DNA of 36,177 nucleotides, from the NCBI GenBank assembly GCA_021738385.1, contig JAIPCF010000020.1, forward strand, positions 1 through 36,177, in the 5' to 3' direction. The stretch is from Sulfuritalea sp. GTDB taxonomy: Bacteria > Pseudomonadota > Gammaproteobacteria > Burkholderiales > Rhodocyclaceae. Below, piece after piece: positions 7,516 through 15,319 of the stretch; the first letter of the stretch is position 1; each line of letters starts with the position of its first letter. The notes beneath the pieces were generated by a model. It searched no databases. It worked only from the letters and a program-made list of their open reading frames with translations, and was not told where the DNA came from. Made by a program: the position numbers and the translations under genes.

Positions 7516-8163
7516 ATGCCCCATACCGAAATCGCCGCTTACAACCTGCCGCCATCGGTCCGTCTGGGTGAGGCGCCGACACTGGCAGCGACGGCGATCG
7601 TTCGCGATTCCCGCTTCGGTCGCTATACACAAGTCGGCGAGCATTCACGCCTGGAAGACAGTCTGGTTGACGATTACAGTTACATATGCAATCACTGCGA
7701 CCTGATGTCGGTACAGTTGGGAAAGTTCGTGAATATCGCCTCGATGGTTCGTATCAACCCGGGTTTTCATCCGATGGAACGACCAACGCTGCATCATTTC
7801 ACCTACCGCTGCCAGCAGTACGGACTGGCGCCCGAGGATGACGCGGATTTCTTTCACTGGAGGCGATTGCAGCGGGTCACCATCGGTCACGATGCATGGA
7901 TCGGCCAGAATGCCGTTATCATGCCAGGTCTGAGCATCGGCAACGGTGCGGTGGTCGGCAGCGGTTCGGTAGTGACCAAGGATGTTCCAGCTTATGCGAT
8001 TGTCGGCGGCGTCGCGGCCAAGCTGATTCGTTACCGCTTTCCGAAATCCATCGCCGAAGCAATCGAATCGACCGCATGGTGGGACTGGTCGCATGAAATG
8101 CTCGCGGAGCGCATGGCGGAATTTCGCGATCTGCGCAGTTTTCTCGCCAAGTACGCGCCCTGA
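7516..8163 (+). CDS. Phosphonate-associated hexapeptide-repeat acyltransferase
   Basis: This 215-residue protein has the left-handed beta-helix hexapeptide repeats of the LbetaH acyltransferases, clearest in the segment with TIGHDAWIGQNAVIMPGLSI and GNGAVVGSGSVV. A transferase subgroup of this type is common in C-P lyase operons, where it probably uses acetyl-CoA, but its acceptor is not known to me. The start at 7516 is chosen because GGAG lies 8 bases upstream; the open frame runs 63 bases further up without a ribosome site. It reads towards phnF and is divergent from the DUF1045 operon. Confidence 0.87.
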   Translation: MPHTEIAAYNLPPSVRLGEAPTLAATAIVRDSRFGRYTQVGEHSRLEDSLVDDYSYICNHCDLMSVQLGKFVNIASMVRINPGFHPMERPTLHHFTYRCQQYGLAPEDDADFFHWRRLQRVTIGHDAWIGQNAVIMPGLSIGNGAVVGSGSVVTKDVPAYAIVGGVAAKLIRYRFPKSIAEAIESTAWWDWSHEMLAERMAEFRDLRSFLAKYAP

Positions 8164-8181
8164 TGCCGTTGCTGCGATCAA

Positions 8182-8904
8182 TCAGTGGTCGTTCACCATT
8201 AGCTGCACTGCGTCACCGGCAAAGCGCGTGACGCAAAATTCAATCCGGCGACCCTGGCTGTCAACATTGACCCCTTCAACCTGCAAAATGGGCTGGCTGC
8301 GCGGCAGCAACAGCAGTCGAGCCACGGTTTCATCCGGCAGCCGCGCGGTAATGAGACTTTCAACCCGTTCGTAATCGGCGACGCCCTGTTGTCGCAGCGC
8401 GGCGGTTACCGAGCCGGTCTTGGCCAGCGCCTCGGCAAGACCGGGAAAACGGCCGGCCGGGTAGTAGTGGCTGGAGTGCAGGATGGGTTGTCCATCAGCT
8501 TCGCCCAGTGTCTCTATCAGCAGCACAGGCTCGCCCGGCGCAAGGCCCAGTGCCCCTGCAACCCGGCCGCTGGCGTTCAGTTCTTTGGATTGCAGGACAC
8601 GCATGCTGGCATCGAGTTGCTGACTGCGCAGATTTTCAGAGAATCGCGTCCGCTTGCCAAGTGAATAGCGAATTGCGTACTCCTGAAGAAAGATGCCGCG
8701 GCCTTGTTCGACACGCACCAAGCCGCGATGTTCCAGCTCGGAGACCGCGCGGCGGATGGTGTGGCGGTTGACGGCAAAGCGTTCGGCCAGCTCTGCTTCG
8801 CTGGGCAAGCGTTCCCCCGGCTTGTAATGCTTGGCGGCAATGTCCTTCTCGATGCTCTGAACGATCTGCCACCAGACGGCAACACCGGAACCCCGCTGAA
8901 TCAT
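8182..8904 (-). CDS. phnF: GntR/HutC-family transcriptional regulator PhnF
   Basis: This 240-residue repressor-type regulator has an N-terminal winged helix-turn-helix at about 10-75 (PSEAELAERFAVNRHTIRRAVSELE) and a C-terminal UTRA ligand-binding domain. Lying between the hexapeptide transferase and phnG, it is expected to control the phn genes in response to a phosphonate pathway ligand. AAAGGG lies 8 bases before ATG 8904. It is divergent from phnG, with 115 bases between the starts holding a Pho box-like sequence, a sigma70-type promoter and an operator candidate. Five GTnTAnAC-like sites in the window are likely targets. Confidence 0.92.
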   Translation of the reverse strand: MIQRGSGVAVWWQIVQSIEKDIAAKHYKPGERLPSEAELAERFAVNRHTIRRAVSELEHRGLVRVEQGRGIFLQEYAIRYSLGKRTRFSENLRSQQLDASMRVLQSKELNASGRVAGALGLAPGEPVLLIETLGEADGQPILHSSHYYPAGRFPGLAEALAKTGSVTAALRQQGVADYERVESLITARLPDETVARLLLLPRSQPILQVEGVNVDSQGRRIEFCVTRFAGDAVQLMVNDH

Positions 8905-8926
8905 GCTTCATGCCCTTTCTTCGGCC

Positions 8927-8944
8927 CTGTCATAAAAAATTCAT
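8927..8944 (+). promoter_or_regulatory. Putative Pho box upstream of phnG
   Basis: CTGTCAT at 8927-8933, an AAAA spacer, then AATTCAT at 8938-8944. The first repeat is the PhoB consensus; the second matches four of seven. An 11-base period continues weakly with TGCTGAT at 8949. Phosphate-starvation control by PhoB would be normal for a C-P lyase operon. Confidence 0.45.
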
Positions 8945-8954
8945 CGTTTGCTGA

Positions 8955-8984
8955 TTGACTGATCGCATCTTAACCGGATATTCT
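8955..8984 (+). promoter_or_regulatory. Promoter for the phnG operon
   Basis: TTGACT at 8955-8960 and TATTCT at 8979-8984 with an 18-base spacer. Transcription would begin near 8991, so the operator candidate at 9000-9017 would lie in the first transcribed bases and the phnG leader would be only about 30 bases. Confidence 0.5.
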
Positions 8985-8999
8985 GGCAAGCATTAAGAT

Positions 9000-9017
9000 A
9001 TCTAGACAACTATACAA
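9000..9017. promoter_or_regulatory. PhnF-type operator candidate, double half-sites
   Basis: ATCTAGAC at 9000-9007 is followed at once by AACTATAC at 9008-9015; both carry the TAnAC half of the GTnTAnAC pattern. It ends a few bases before the phnG ATG, so a bound repressor would block both transcription and the ribosome entry region. Confidence 0.5.
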
Positions 9018-9019
9018 AT

Positions 9020-9502
9020 ATGAAACCGAATGATCTGCCGGATCCGGCAGCCGAACACGGTGTGCGCCAGCACTGGCTTTCCGAGCTGGCCATGGCGCCG
9101 CTGGAGTTGCTTGAGCTGTTTTTCGAAAAGATGGAAGCTTCGGGCCGGTTGCCCGTTGCAACCTGGCTGCGAAAACCGCAGTCCGGCCTGACCATGGTGC
9201 GTGCCCGCGCAGGCGGTACGGGGATGCAGTTCAACCTCGGCGAGGCCAGCGTGACCCGCTGCGCCATGCAGGATGGGATGGGGCGAGTCGGCATTGGTTA
9301 TGTGCGCGGCGGCAATAGCCGCCATGCCGAACTGGTGGCGCTGTTCGATCTTGCTCTGCAGGATGCCGCGCTTCAGTCGGAGATTCTGGATTCGGTGGTA
9401 TCACCCCTGGCGGCAGCCCGCGTCGCGGCCAGGGAAAAGTCCAGTTGCGAGGCGGCTGCAACGCGTGTCGCTTTTTATGCCATGGCCAGGGAACAGCAAT
9501 GA
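9020..9502 (+). CDS. phnG: C-P lyase core subunit PhnG
   Basis: PhnG is part of the PhnGHIJ core that forms ribose methylphosphonate triphosphate and cleaves the C-P bond. The 160-residue product aligns with the family: RQHWLSELA near the start, RARAGGTGMQFNLGEA and then a C-terminal helix ending in YAMARE. No Shine-Dalgarno precedes ATG 9020, because the operator-like sequence fills that space; a very short leader is likely. Its last four bases overlap the phnH start (ATGA), so the two are translationally coupled. Confidence 0.93.
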   Translation: MKPNDLPDPAAEHGVRQHWLSELAMAPLELLELFFEKMEASGRLPVATWLRKPQSGLTMVRARAGGTGMQFNLGEASVTRCAMQDGMGRVGIGYVRGGNSRHAELVALFDLALQDAALQSEILDSVVSPLAAARVAAREKSSCEAAATRVAFYAMAREQQ

Positions 9503-10122
9503 ACGATCCTCGTCCTCTGCCGACTTCCGCTCTGTTGCCGGGCCTGAATGACCCGGTGCACGATTCGCAGCGTGTGTTCCGGATCGTGCTATCGGCCTTG
9601 TCCAATCCTGCCAGCTTGCATGCCCTGGCCGATCTACCGGTACCGCCAGCGCCCATGCACGCGGCTGCCGGTGCCGTGTTGCTGACCCTGAGTGACTATG
9701 AAACGCCGGTGTGGCTGCAATCGCCTACGGAGGCTTCTGCCGCCTGGTTGCGTTTTCATTGCGGGACGCCATTGGTGACAAAAGCGAAGGAAGCCCAGTT
9801 CGCTTTGATTGACCAGCCTCTGGCGATGCCTCCCTTGTCGGGGTTTGCTCAGGGGCTTGCCGAATACCCCGACCGCTCGGCAACACTGATTGTGCAGGTC
9901 CGCGGTTTTTCCTCCGAGGGTCCACTGTTCAGCGGTCCTGGTATCAATGGGCAGCGACGTATCGGTATCGATGGTTTGCCAGGTGATTTCTGGCAGTCAT
10001 GGCAGAACAACCGTGCAATTGCCCCGCTGGGTGTGGACATTTTGTTCGTGTCCGGCACCAGCGTTGTCGGTCTGCCACGCAGCATCGACGTTCAAAACAA
10101 ACCAGCCCGCGGGGGAGTCTGA
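9499..10122 (+). CDS. phnH: C-P lyase core subunit PhnH
   Basis: PhnH is a core component of the C-P lyase assembly, related in fold to PLP-dependent transferases but lacking the cofactor. ATG 9499 overlaps the phnG stop by four bases and gives 207 residues beginning MNDPRPLP, close to the usual family length; an upstream in-frame start inside phnG is unlikely. The segment DPVHDSQRVFRIVLSALSNPA is typical of the family N-terminus. phnI follows after two bases. Confidence 0.92.
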   Translation: MNDPRPLPTSALLPGLNDPVHDSQRVFRIVLSALSNPASLHALADLPVPPAPMHAAAGAVLLTLSDYETPVWLQSPTEASAAWLRFHCGTPLVTKAKEAQFALIDQPLAMPPLSGFAQGLAEYPDRSATLIVQVRGFSSEGPLFSGPGINGQRRIGIDGLPGDFWQSWQNNRAIAPLGVDILFVSGTSVVGLPRSIDVQNKPARGGV

Positions 10123-10124
10123 TC

Positions 10125-11255
10125 ATGTATGTCGCGGTCAAGGGAGGCGAATCCGCCATCCTCAATTCATACGAACTGCTTGCCGCCGAACGGCGCGGTG
10201 ATCCCGACGTACCGGAGCTGACGCTGGCGCAGATTCGCCAGCAAATGCGTCTGGCGGTGGATCGAGTCATGGGGGAGGGTTCGCTCTACGACGAGGATTT
10301 GGCAGCGTTGGCGCTCAAACAGGCAGCCGGCGATCAGGTCGAGGCAATTTTTCTGTTGCGCGCGTATCGCACCACTTTGCCGCGCTTCGGCTATTCGGTA
10401 CCGATCGATACCGCCCGAATGGCGTTACGTCGTCGTATCTCCGCCACATTCAAGGATCTGCCCGGCGGTCAGGTGCTCGGCCCGACCTACGACTACACGC
10501 AGCGCTTGCTGGATTTCTCGCTTGCAGACACTGCCGACGCGCCGACTCCCCCGAGGGTTGATGAGCCCTTGCCTGCGACTTCGCCGCGGGTGACCGATCT
10601 GCTCGGGGAGGAGGGCATGATCGAAGCCGAGCGTCCTGCGGCGGGTGATCCCGCGCCGACGGATCTGTCGCGCGAGCCGCTGCGCTTTCCCGCCAATCGC
10701 GCAACACGACTGCAGAATCTGGCCCGTGGTGACGAGGGTTACCTGCTCGCCCTGGGCTATTCCACTCAGCGCGGCTACGCCAATTCCCATCCCTTTGCCG
10801 GCGAAATTCGCATGGGCGAAGTGCCGCTGGAGATCATTCCCGAAGAATTGGGATTCGCCATCACCATCGGCCAGATCACGCTCACCGAGTGTCAGATGAT
10901 CAATCAGTTCGCCGGGTCGAGCGATGTGCCGCCCCAATTTACGCGCGGCTATGGTCTGGCCTTTGGCGAATCCGAGCGCAAGTCGATGGGCATGGCGCTG
11001 GTTGATCGTGCCCTGCGCGCGCAAGAGCTGGGCGAGGAAATTACCTCGCCGGCACAACAAGCGGAGTTCGTTCTGTCTCACACGGACAACGTCGAGGCCA
11101 GCGGTTTCGTTCAGCATCTGAAGCTGCCCCATTACGTTGATTTCCAATCCGAGCTCGAACTATTGCGCAAAATGCGGGCGTCCAGCGCAAAAGTCGGCGC
11201 TGGCGACACGGCGATTCCAGGCGTGCAACCCTCCGCTGAAAGAGAAGAGGCATGA
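10125..11255 (+). CDS. phnI: C-P lyase core subunit PhnI with repeat-derived C-terminus
   Basis: PhnI supplies nucleosidase activity: with PhnG, PhnH and PhnL it displaces adenine from ATP to form ribose 1-phosphonate 5-triphosphate. The 376-residue product begins MYVAVKGGESAI and is near-perfectly family-like, for example GDEGYLLALGYSTQRGY and LKLPHYVDFQ. A GGGGGAG ribosome site precedes it. E. coli PhnI stops shortly after the LELL segment; here about 20 extra residues follow, encoded by copy B of a dispersed repeat (11190-11213) that is also found outside genes. The extension stays in frame and keeps the four-base overlap with phnJ. Confidence 0.95.
   Translation: MYVAVKGGESAILNSYELLAAERRGDPDVPELTLAQIRQQMRLAVDRVMGEGSLYDEDLAALALKQAAGDQVEAIFLLRAYRTTLPRFGYSVPIDTARMALRRRISATFKDLPGGQVLGPTYDYTQRLLDFSLADTADAPTPPRVDEPLPATSPRVTDLLGEEGMIEAERPAAGDPAPTDLSREPLRFPANRATRLQNLARGDEGYLLALGYSTQRGYANSHPFAGEIRMGEVPLEIIPEELGFAITIGQITLTECQMINQFAGSSDVPPQFTRGYGLAFGESERKSMGMALVDRALRAQELGEEITSPAQQAEFVLSHTDNVEASGFVQHLKLPHYVDFQSELELLRKMRASSAKVGAGDTAIPGVQPSAEREEA
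11190..11213 (+). repeat. Dispersed repeat family 1, copy B, inside phnI
   Basis: These 24 bases are identical to the first 24 of copy A (3836-3859). The copy lies in frame in the last codons of phnI and accounts for part of the extra C-terminal residues of its product. Confidence 0.85.
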
Positions 11256-12127
11256 ACGCGCTTCCGGGTTACAACTTCGCCTACCTCGACGAACAGACAA
11301 AGCGCATGATCCGCCGCGCGCTGCTCAAGGCCGTCGCCATTCCCGGCTATCAGGTGCCCTTCGGCAGCCGCGAGATGCCGCTGCCGTATGGCTGGGGCAC
11401 GGGTGGCATTCAGGTCACCGCGTCCATTCTTGGACAAGAGGATGTACTCAAGGTCATCGATCAGGGTTCGGACGACACTACCAATGCAGTCAACATCCGG
11501 CGCTTCTTCAATCGCACCGCCGGTATGGCGACGACCGACCGCACCGAAGAGGCCAGCATCATCCAGACCCGTCACCGAATTCCTGAAAAGCCGCTGAACG
11601 AAAATCAGATTCTGGTTTTCCAGGTGCCTCTGCCGGAACCAATGACCCGCCTGGAGCCGCGGGAAGCCGTGACGCGCAAACTGCATGCGCTGGCTGACTA
11701 TGGTTTGATGCATGTAAAGCTTTACGAAGACATTGCGCGTTACGGCCATATCGCCACGACCTACGACTACCCGGTGCTGGTCAACGGCCGCTACCTGATG
11801 GCACCGTCGCCGATTCCGAAATTCGACAACCCGAAACTGCACATGAGTCCGGCCCTGCAACTTTTTGGTGCAGGGCGCGAGAAGCGGGTGTATGCGATTC
11901 CGCCCTGGACGCGGGTTGAAAGTCTGGACTTCGAAGATCATCCATTCAGCATTCAGCGCTGGCAGCAGCCCTGTGCGCTGTGCGACGCCGAAGACAGTTT
12001 TCTCGACGAAGTGGTGCTCGATGGGGGCGGACGCATGTTCGTCTGCTCCGATTCCGATTACTGCCAAACCCGGCAGGCGGCGGGTCATACCGGATCGGAA
12101 AACACGCCGACGGAGGTGTCGGCATGA
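11252..12127 (+). CDS. phnJ: C-P lyase radical SAM enzyme PhnJ
   Basis: PhnJ breaks the carbon-phosphorus bond of 5-phosphoribosyl 1-phosphonate by radical chemistry, releasing the alkane and 5-phosphoribosyl 1,2-cyclic phosphate. The 291-residue product has the four conserved cysteines at 241, 244, 265 and 271 (CX2CX20CX5C, one residue shorter in the middle loop than the E. coli spacing as I recall it) and the conserved Gly32 in IPGYQVPF, the glycyl radical position known in E. coli. It overlaps phnI by four bases and phnK by four bases. Confidence 0.96.
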   Translation: MNALPGYNFAYLDEQTKRMIRRALLKAVAIPGYQVPFGSREMPLPYGWGTGGIQVTASILGQEDVLKVIDQGSDDTTNAVNIRRFFNRTAGMATTDRTEEASIIQTRHRIPEKPLNENQILVFQVPLPEPMTRLEPREAVTRKLHALADYGLMHVKLYEDIARYGHIATTYDYPVLVNGRYLMAPSPIPKFDNPKLHMSPALQLFGAGREKRVYAIPPWTRVESLDFEDHPFSIQRWQQPCALCDAEDSFLDEVVLDGGGRMFVCSDSDYCQTRQAAGHTGSENTPTEVSA

Positions 12128-12972
12128 GCGCCCAACACGGTGATCGGGCGGCAGCGGCGAAAACCCCCGGCCCCCTATCGCAGCTTGCGGGCAAGGGTGG
12201 AGGAGCTCCACTATTGCGCGTCGAAGGCTTGTCCAGAAAATATGGCGGACGGATTGGTTGCTCCGACGTGAGTTTCGATCTGCATGCCGGTGAGGTACTG
12301 GCGGTTGTCGGTGAGTCCGGTTCGGGCAAATCGACACTGCTTCAGTTGCTGGCGACGCGCCTCGCGCTCGATGCCGGCAGTCTGCACTATCAGATCACGG
12401 GCCGCGGGCTGGTCGATCTCAGTGCGCTGTCCGAGGCCGATCGACGTTGGTTGATGCGTACGGATTGGGGTTATGTCGAGCAGAATCCGCGCGACGGTCT
12501 GCGCATGAACGTCAGTGCCGGCGCCAATGTCGGCGAGCGCTTGATGGCGGTGGGGGCGCGTCACTACGGCGAAATCCGCAGCACCGCAAAGGACTGGCTG
12601 CAGCGGGTGGAAATGGACCCGGCGCGCCTCGACGAATTGCCGACGGGTTTTTCCGGCGGCATGCAACAGCGTTTGCAGATCGCCCGCAATCTGGTGACGC
12701 GACCGCGTCTGGTCTTCATGGATGAGCCTACCGCCGGATTGGATGTCTCGGTGCAGGCGCGACTGCTCGACCTGCTGCGCGAGTTGGTCACTGATCTGGG
12801 TTTGGCGGCCGTCATCGTCACACATGATCTGGCTGTGGCGCGCTTGCTGGCGCACCGCATTCTGGTGATGCGCGAAGGCCGCGTGGTGGAAACCGGTTTG
12901 ACCGATCAGGTACTGGATGATCCGCAGCATCCCTATACCCAACTGCTGGTGTCGTCCGTGTTGCAAGTCTAG
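12124..12972 (+). CDS. phnK: C-P lyase ABC-type ATPase PhnK
   Basis: PhnK is an ABC-family ATPase that binds the PhnGHIJ core rather than a membrane transporter. Walker A GESGSGKST is at 63-71; FSGGMQQRLQIARNL and VFMDEPTAGLD follow, all intact. The start ATG overlaps phnJ by four bases and gives 282 residues. The ABC domain begins only at residue 30 (LLRVEGL), so there is an N-terminal extension of about 28 residues, rich in Gly, Ala and Pro, not found in E. coli PhnK. A candidate PhnF operator GTCTAGAC includes its TAG stop. Confidence 0.94.
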   Translation: MSAQHGDRAAAAKTPGPLSQLAGKGGGAPLLRVEGLSRKYGGRIGCSDVSFDLHAGEVLAVVGESGSGKSTLLQLLATRLALDAGSLHYQITGRGLVDLSALSEADRRWLMRTDWGYVEQNPRDGLRMNVSAGANVGERLMAVGARHYGEIRSTAKDWLQRVEMDPARLDELPTGFSGGMQQRLQIARNLVTRPRLVFMDEPTAGLDVSVQARLLDLLRELVTDLGLAAVIVTHDLAVARLLAHRILVMREGRVVETGLTDQVLDDPQHPYTQLLVSSVLQV

Positions 12973-12974
12973 AC
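12967..12974. promoter_or_regulatory. PhnF-type operator candidate (GTCTAGAC) between phnK and phnL
   Basis: This is the same perfect palindrome as at 7455-7462. It contains the phnK TAG stop and opens the 39-base gap before phnL, the only real gap in phnG-phnM. It may mark an internal control point or act as a roadblock. Confidence 0.45.
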
Positions 12975-13011
12975 ATCGTCGAATAACTCACGGACAACAG
13001 ACGGAGAACGC

Positions 13012-13716
13012 ATGGAAACGCTCATTGAAGTGCACGGCCTGGAAAAGACCTTCACGCTGCACAATCAGAACTCGGCACGGATCGCCGTGCTGAACGATGT
13101 CACGCTAAGTGTCGGCAGCGGCGAATGCGTGGCGCTGGTCGGTCCTTCAGGTGCCGGCAAGAGCACTTTGTTGCGCTGCCTGTTCGGCAACTATCTTGCC
13201 AGCGCCGGTGCGATTCGATTGCGCCACGAGGGCCGCTGGGTCGATTTGCCGCAATCTGCGCCGCGGGAAATTCTGGCGTTGCGCCGCAGCACGCTCGGCT
13301 ATGTCAGCCAGTTCCTGAGGGTGATTCCGCGCGTGCCGACGCTGGATGTGGTAGCCGAGCCGCTGCGCGAGCTGGGAGTCGAGACTGCTTCGGCGCGCGA
13401 ACGCGCGGCAGCCCTGCTGGCGCGATTGCATCTGCCGGAACGGCTCTGGCACCTGCCGCCCGCGACGTTTTCCGGTGGCGAGCAGCAGCGCGTCAATATT
13501 GCACGCGGACTGATCGCCGAGAAGCCGATCCTGCTGCTCGATGAGCCTACAGCGTCGCTTGACGCGGCCAATGCCGAACGCGTTGCCGAACTCATCGACG
13601 AAGCCCGTCGTCGCGGCGCCGCGATTGTCGGCATCTTTCACGACACAGAGATTCGTGGCCGCGTTGCGACACGGCTCCATCCTGTTGCAGTGGAGAAGTT
13701 CGAGGCCGTTGCATGA
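13012..13716 (+). CDS. phnL: C-P lyase ABC-type ATPase PhnL
   Basis: PhnL is the second ABC-family ATPase of the C-P lyase complex and is needed with PhnGHI for formation of the ribose-phosphonate intermediate. Walker A GPSGAGKST is at 44-52, followed by FSGGEQQRVNIARG and ILLLDEPTASLD. It has 234 residues with GGAG before ATG 13012. It is separated from phnK by 39 bases and overlaps phnM by four bases. Confidence 0.95.
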   Translation: METLIEVHGLEKTFTLHNQNSARIAVLNDVTLSVGSGECVALVGPSGAGKSTLLRCLFGNYLASAGAIRLRHEGRWVDLPQSAPREILALRRSTLGYVSQFLRVIPRVPTLDVVAEPLRELGVETASARERAAALLARLHLPERLWHLPPATFSGGEQQRVNIARGLIAEKPILLLDEPTASLDAANAERVAELIDEARRRGAAIVGIFHDTEIRGRVATRLHPVAVEKFEAVA

Positions 13717-14849
13717 ACCTGACACTGACCAACGCCCGCGTCGTCACCGCAGACGAGACATTTCTCGGTACGGTAAATGTTGTCGGCGGATGCATTGCCG
13801 ACGTCTCGCGTGGATGTACGGCGCTTCCCTCAGCCCAGGATCTCGAAGGCGACTTTCTGCTGCCCGGTTTGGTCGAACTGCACACGGACAACATGGAAAA
13901 GCACATGTCGCCGCGGCCAGGCGTCGAATGGCCGCTGCTCTCGGCGACCCTGATTCACGACGCCCAGATCGCTGCCGCCGGAATCACCACCGTATTCGAT
14001 TCGATCCGCGTCGGTGACATCGACGCCCTGGGCAAGTCGGCGCGAAAGGTTGGTGGCGCAGTTGCCGCGATTCGCCAGGCCCTGGATGGGCAGTTGACGC
14101 GGGCCGACCACCTCCTGCACTTGCGCTGCGAAATCGGTGCGGACTCCCTGCTTGAGGAGATGGAACCGATTATCGACGAACCCCTGCTCAGGCTGATGTC
14201 GATCATGGATCACACGCCGGGTCAGCGGCAGTGGACCGACATCGAGAAATTCCGGCTCTACTATCAGAAGCGCGAACCCTGGAGCGACGAAAGACTCGCC
14301 CAGGTGGTGGCGGAGCTGCAATTGCTGCAAGAACGGAATTCGGCGAGCAATCGCGTAGCCATCGTGGATCATGCACGGCAGCGCGGCATTGCCCTGGCCA
14401 GCCACGACGATACGACGGCCGGGCATGTGCACGAAGCGCTTGCCGAGGGTGTCACGATTTCGGAGTTCCCGACTACCCTGGAAGCGGCCCGCGCCGCTCG
14501 TGAACATGGCATCGGCATCATGATGGGCGCGCCCAATATCGTACGCGGCGGCTCGCATTCCGGAAACATCGCGGCGGGCGAACTGGCCCGGCACGACCTG
14601 CTCGACGCGCTGTCTTCGGATTACGTTCCCGCTAGCCTGTTGTTCGCCGCCTTCAGACTGCATGAGCAGGAGGGCTGGAGTCTGCCCGAGGCGGTCGCCA
14701 CGGTATCCCGCAATCCGGCGCGCATGGCGGGTCTGGACGATCGCGGCGAAATTGCCATTGGTCTGCGCGCCGATTTCGTTCGGGTGCGCGAATCCGGACA
14801 TATTCCGCACCCGATGATGGTGTGGCTCAACGGGCGACGCACCTCCTGA
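13713..14849 (+). CDS. phnM: Alpha-D-ribose 1-methylphosphonate 5-triphosphate diphosphatase PhnM (copy 1)
   Basis: PhnM removes pyrophosphate from the ribose phosphonate triphosphate, giving the substrate of PhnJ. It is an amidohydrolase-fold metal enzyme; metal-site signatures HTDN at 57-60 with His64, MDHTPGQRQW and SHDDTT are visible. 378 residues is the normal length. The start overlaps phnL by four bases. A second, divergent phnM lies at 19076 behind phnE. This copy completes the core cluster and is the more certain pathway enzyme. Confidence 0.95.
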   Translation: MNLTLTNARVVTADETFLGTVNVVGGCIADVSRGCTALPSAQDLEGDFLLPGLVELHTDNMEKHMSPRPGVEWPLLSATLIHDAQIAAAGITTVFDSIRVGDIDALGKSARKVGGAVAAIRQALDGQLTRADHLLHLRCEIGADSLLEEMEPIIDEPLLRLMSIMDHTPGQRQWTDIEKFRLYYQKREPWSDERLAQVVAELQLLQERNSASNRVAIVDHARQRGIALASHDDTTAGHVHEALAEGVTISEFPTTLEAARAAREHGIGIMMGAPNIVRGGSHSGNIAAGELARHDLLDALSSDYVPASLLFAAFRLHEQEGWSLPEAVATVSRNPARMAGLDDRGEIAIGLRADFVRVRESGHIPHPMMVWLNGRRTS

Positions 14850-14879
14850 TACAGGTGAGCAGGCGGAGCGGGAAAGTTG

Positions 14880-15308
14880 ATGGAAATCCGATCTGTAAGC
14901 GCTGACGAATTGCCGGTTCTGCTTGCCCTGCTGAGCGAGCTTGACGACGAACCTCCGATACCGCTGGATCAAGGGCGGCAATTGTTTGCACAGGCACGGC
15001 AATGCGGCGTCTATTACATGGCGTGGAAGGAGGGCGTTGCCGTCGGCGCCTTTTATCTCCTGTTCTATGTCACGCTGATTCACGCCGGGCAGCCTCAGGC
15101 GCTGGTGGATTCGGTGGTCGTCGCTCGTGACCGGCGCCGTGAGGGAATCGGGCGTCAGCTCATGACGGCGGCGCTTGATCTGGCGCGCCGGGGCGGCGCC
15201 GGAAAACTGGCTCTATCCTCCAACATCAAGCGCGCCGATGCCCATCGCTTTTATGACGCGCTCGGCTTCCGCCGCCATGGTGTGAGTTTTGTGGTCGACC
15301 TGGCGTAA
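14880..15308 (+). CDS. phnO: GNAT N-acetyltransferase, PhnO-like
   Basis: This 142-residue GNAT enzyme probably acetylates aminoalkylphosphonates, as PhnO does, using acetyl-CoA. The acetyl-CoA motif RRREGIGRQLM and the C-terminal part LSSNIKRADAHRFYDALGF are both visible, the latter closely like the corresponding part of E. coli PhnO. ATG 14880 is chosen over the adjacent TTG 14877; purine-rich GGAG/GGGAAAG lies upstream. It follows phnM by 30 bases in the same direction. Other GNAT roles cannot be ruled out. Confidence 0.82.
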   Translation: MEIRSVSADELPVLLALLSELDDEPPIPLDQGRQLFAQARQCGVYYMAWKEGVAVGAFYLLFYVTLIHAGQPQALVDSVVVARDRRREGIGRQLMTAALDLARRGGAGKLALSSNIKRADAHRFYDALGFRRHGVSFVVDLA

Positions 15309-15319
15309 GCAGCTTTCCC

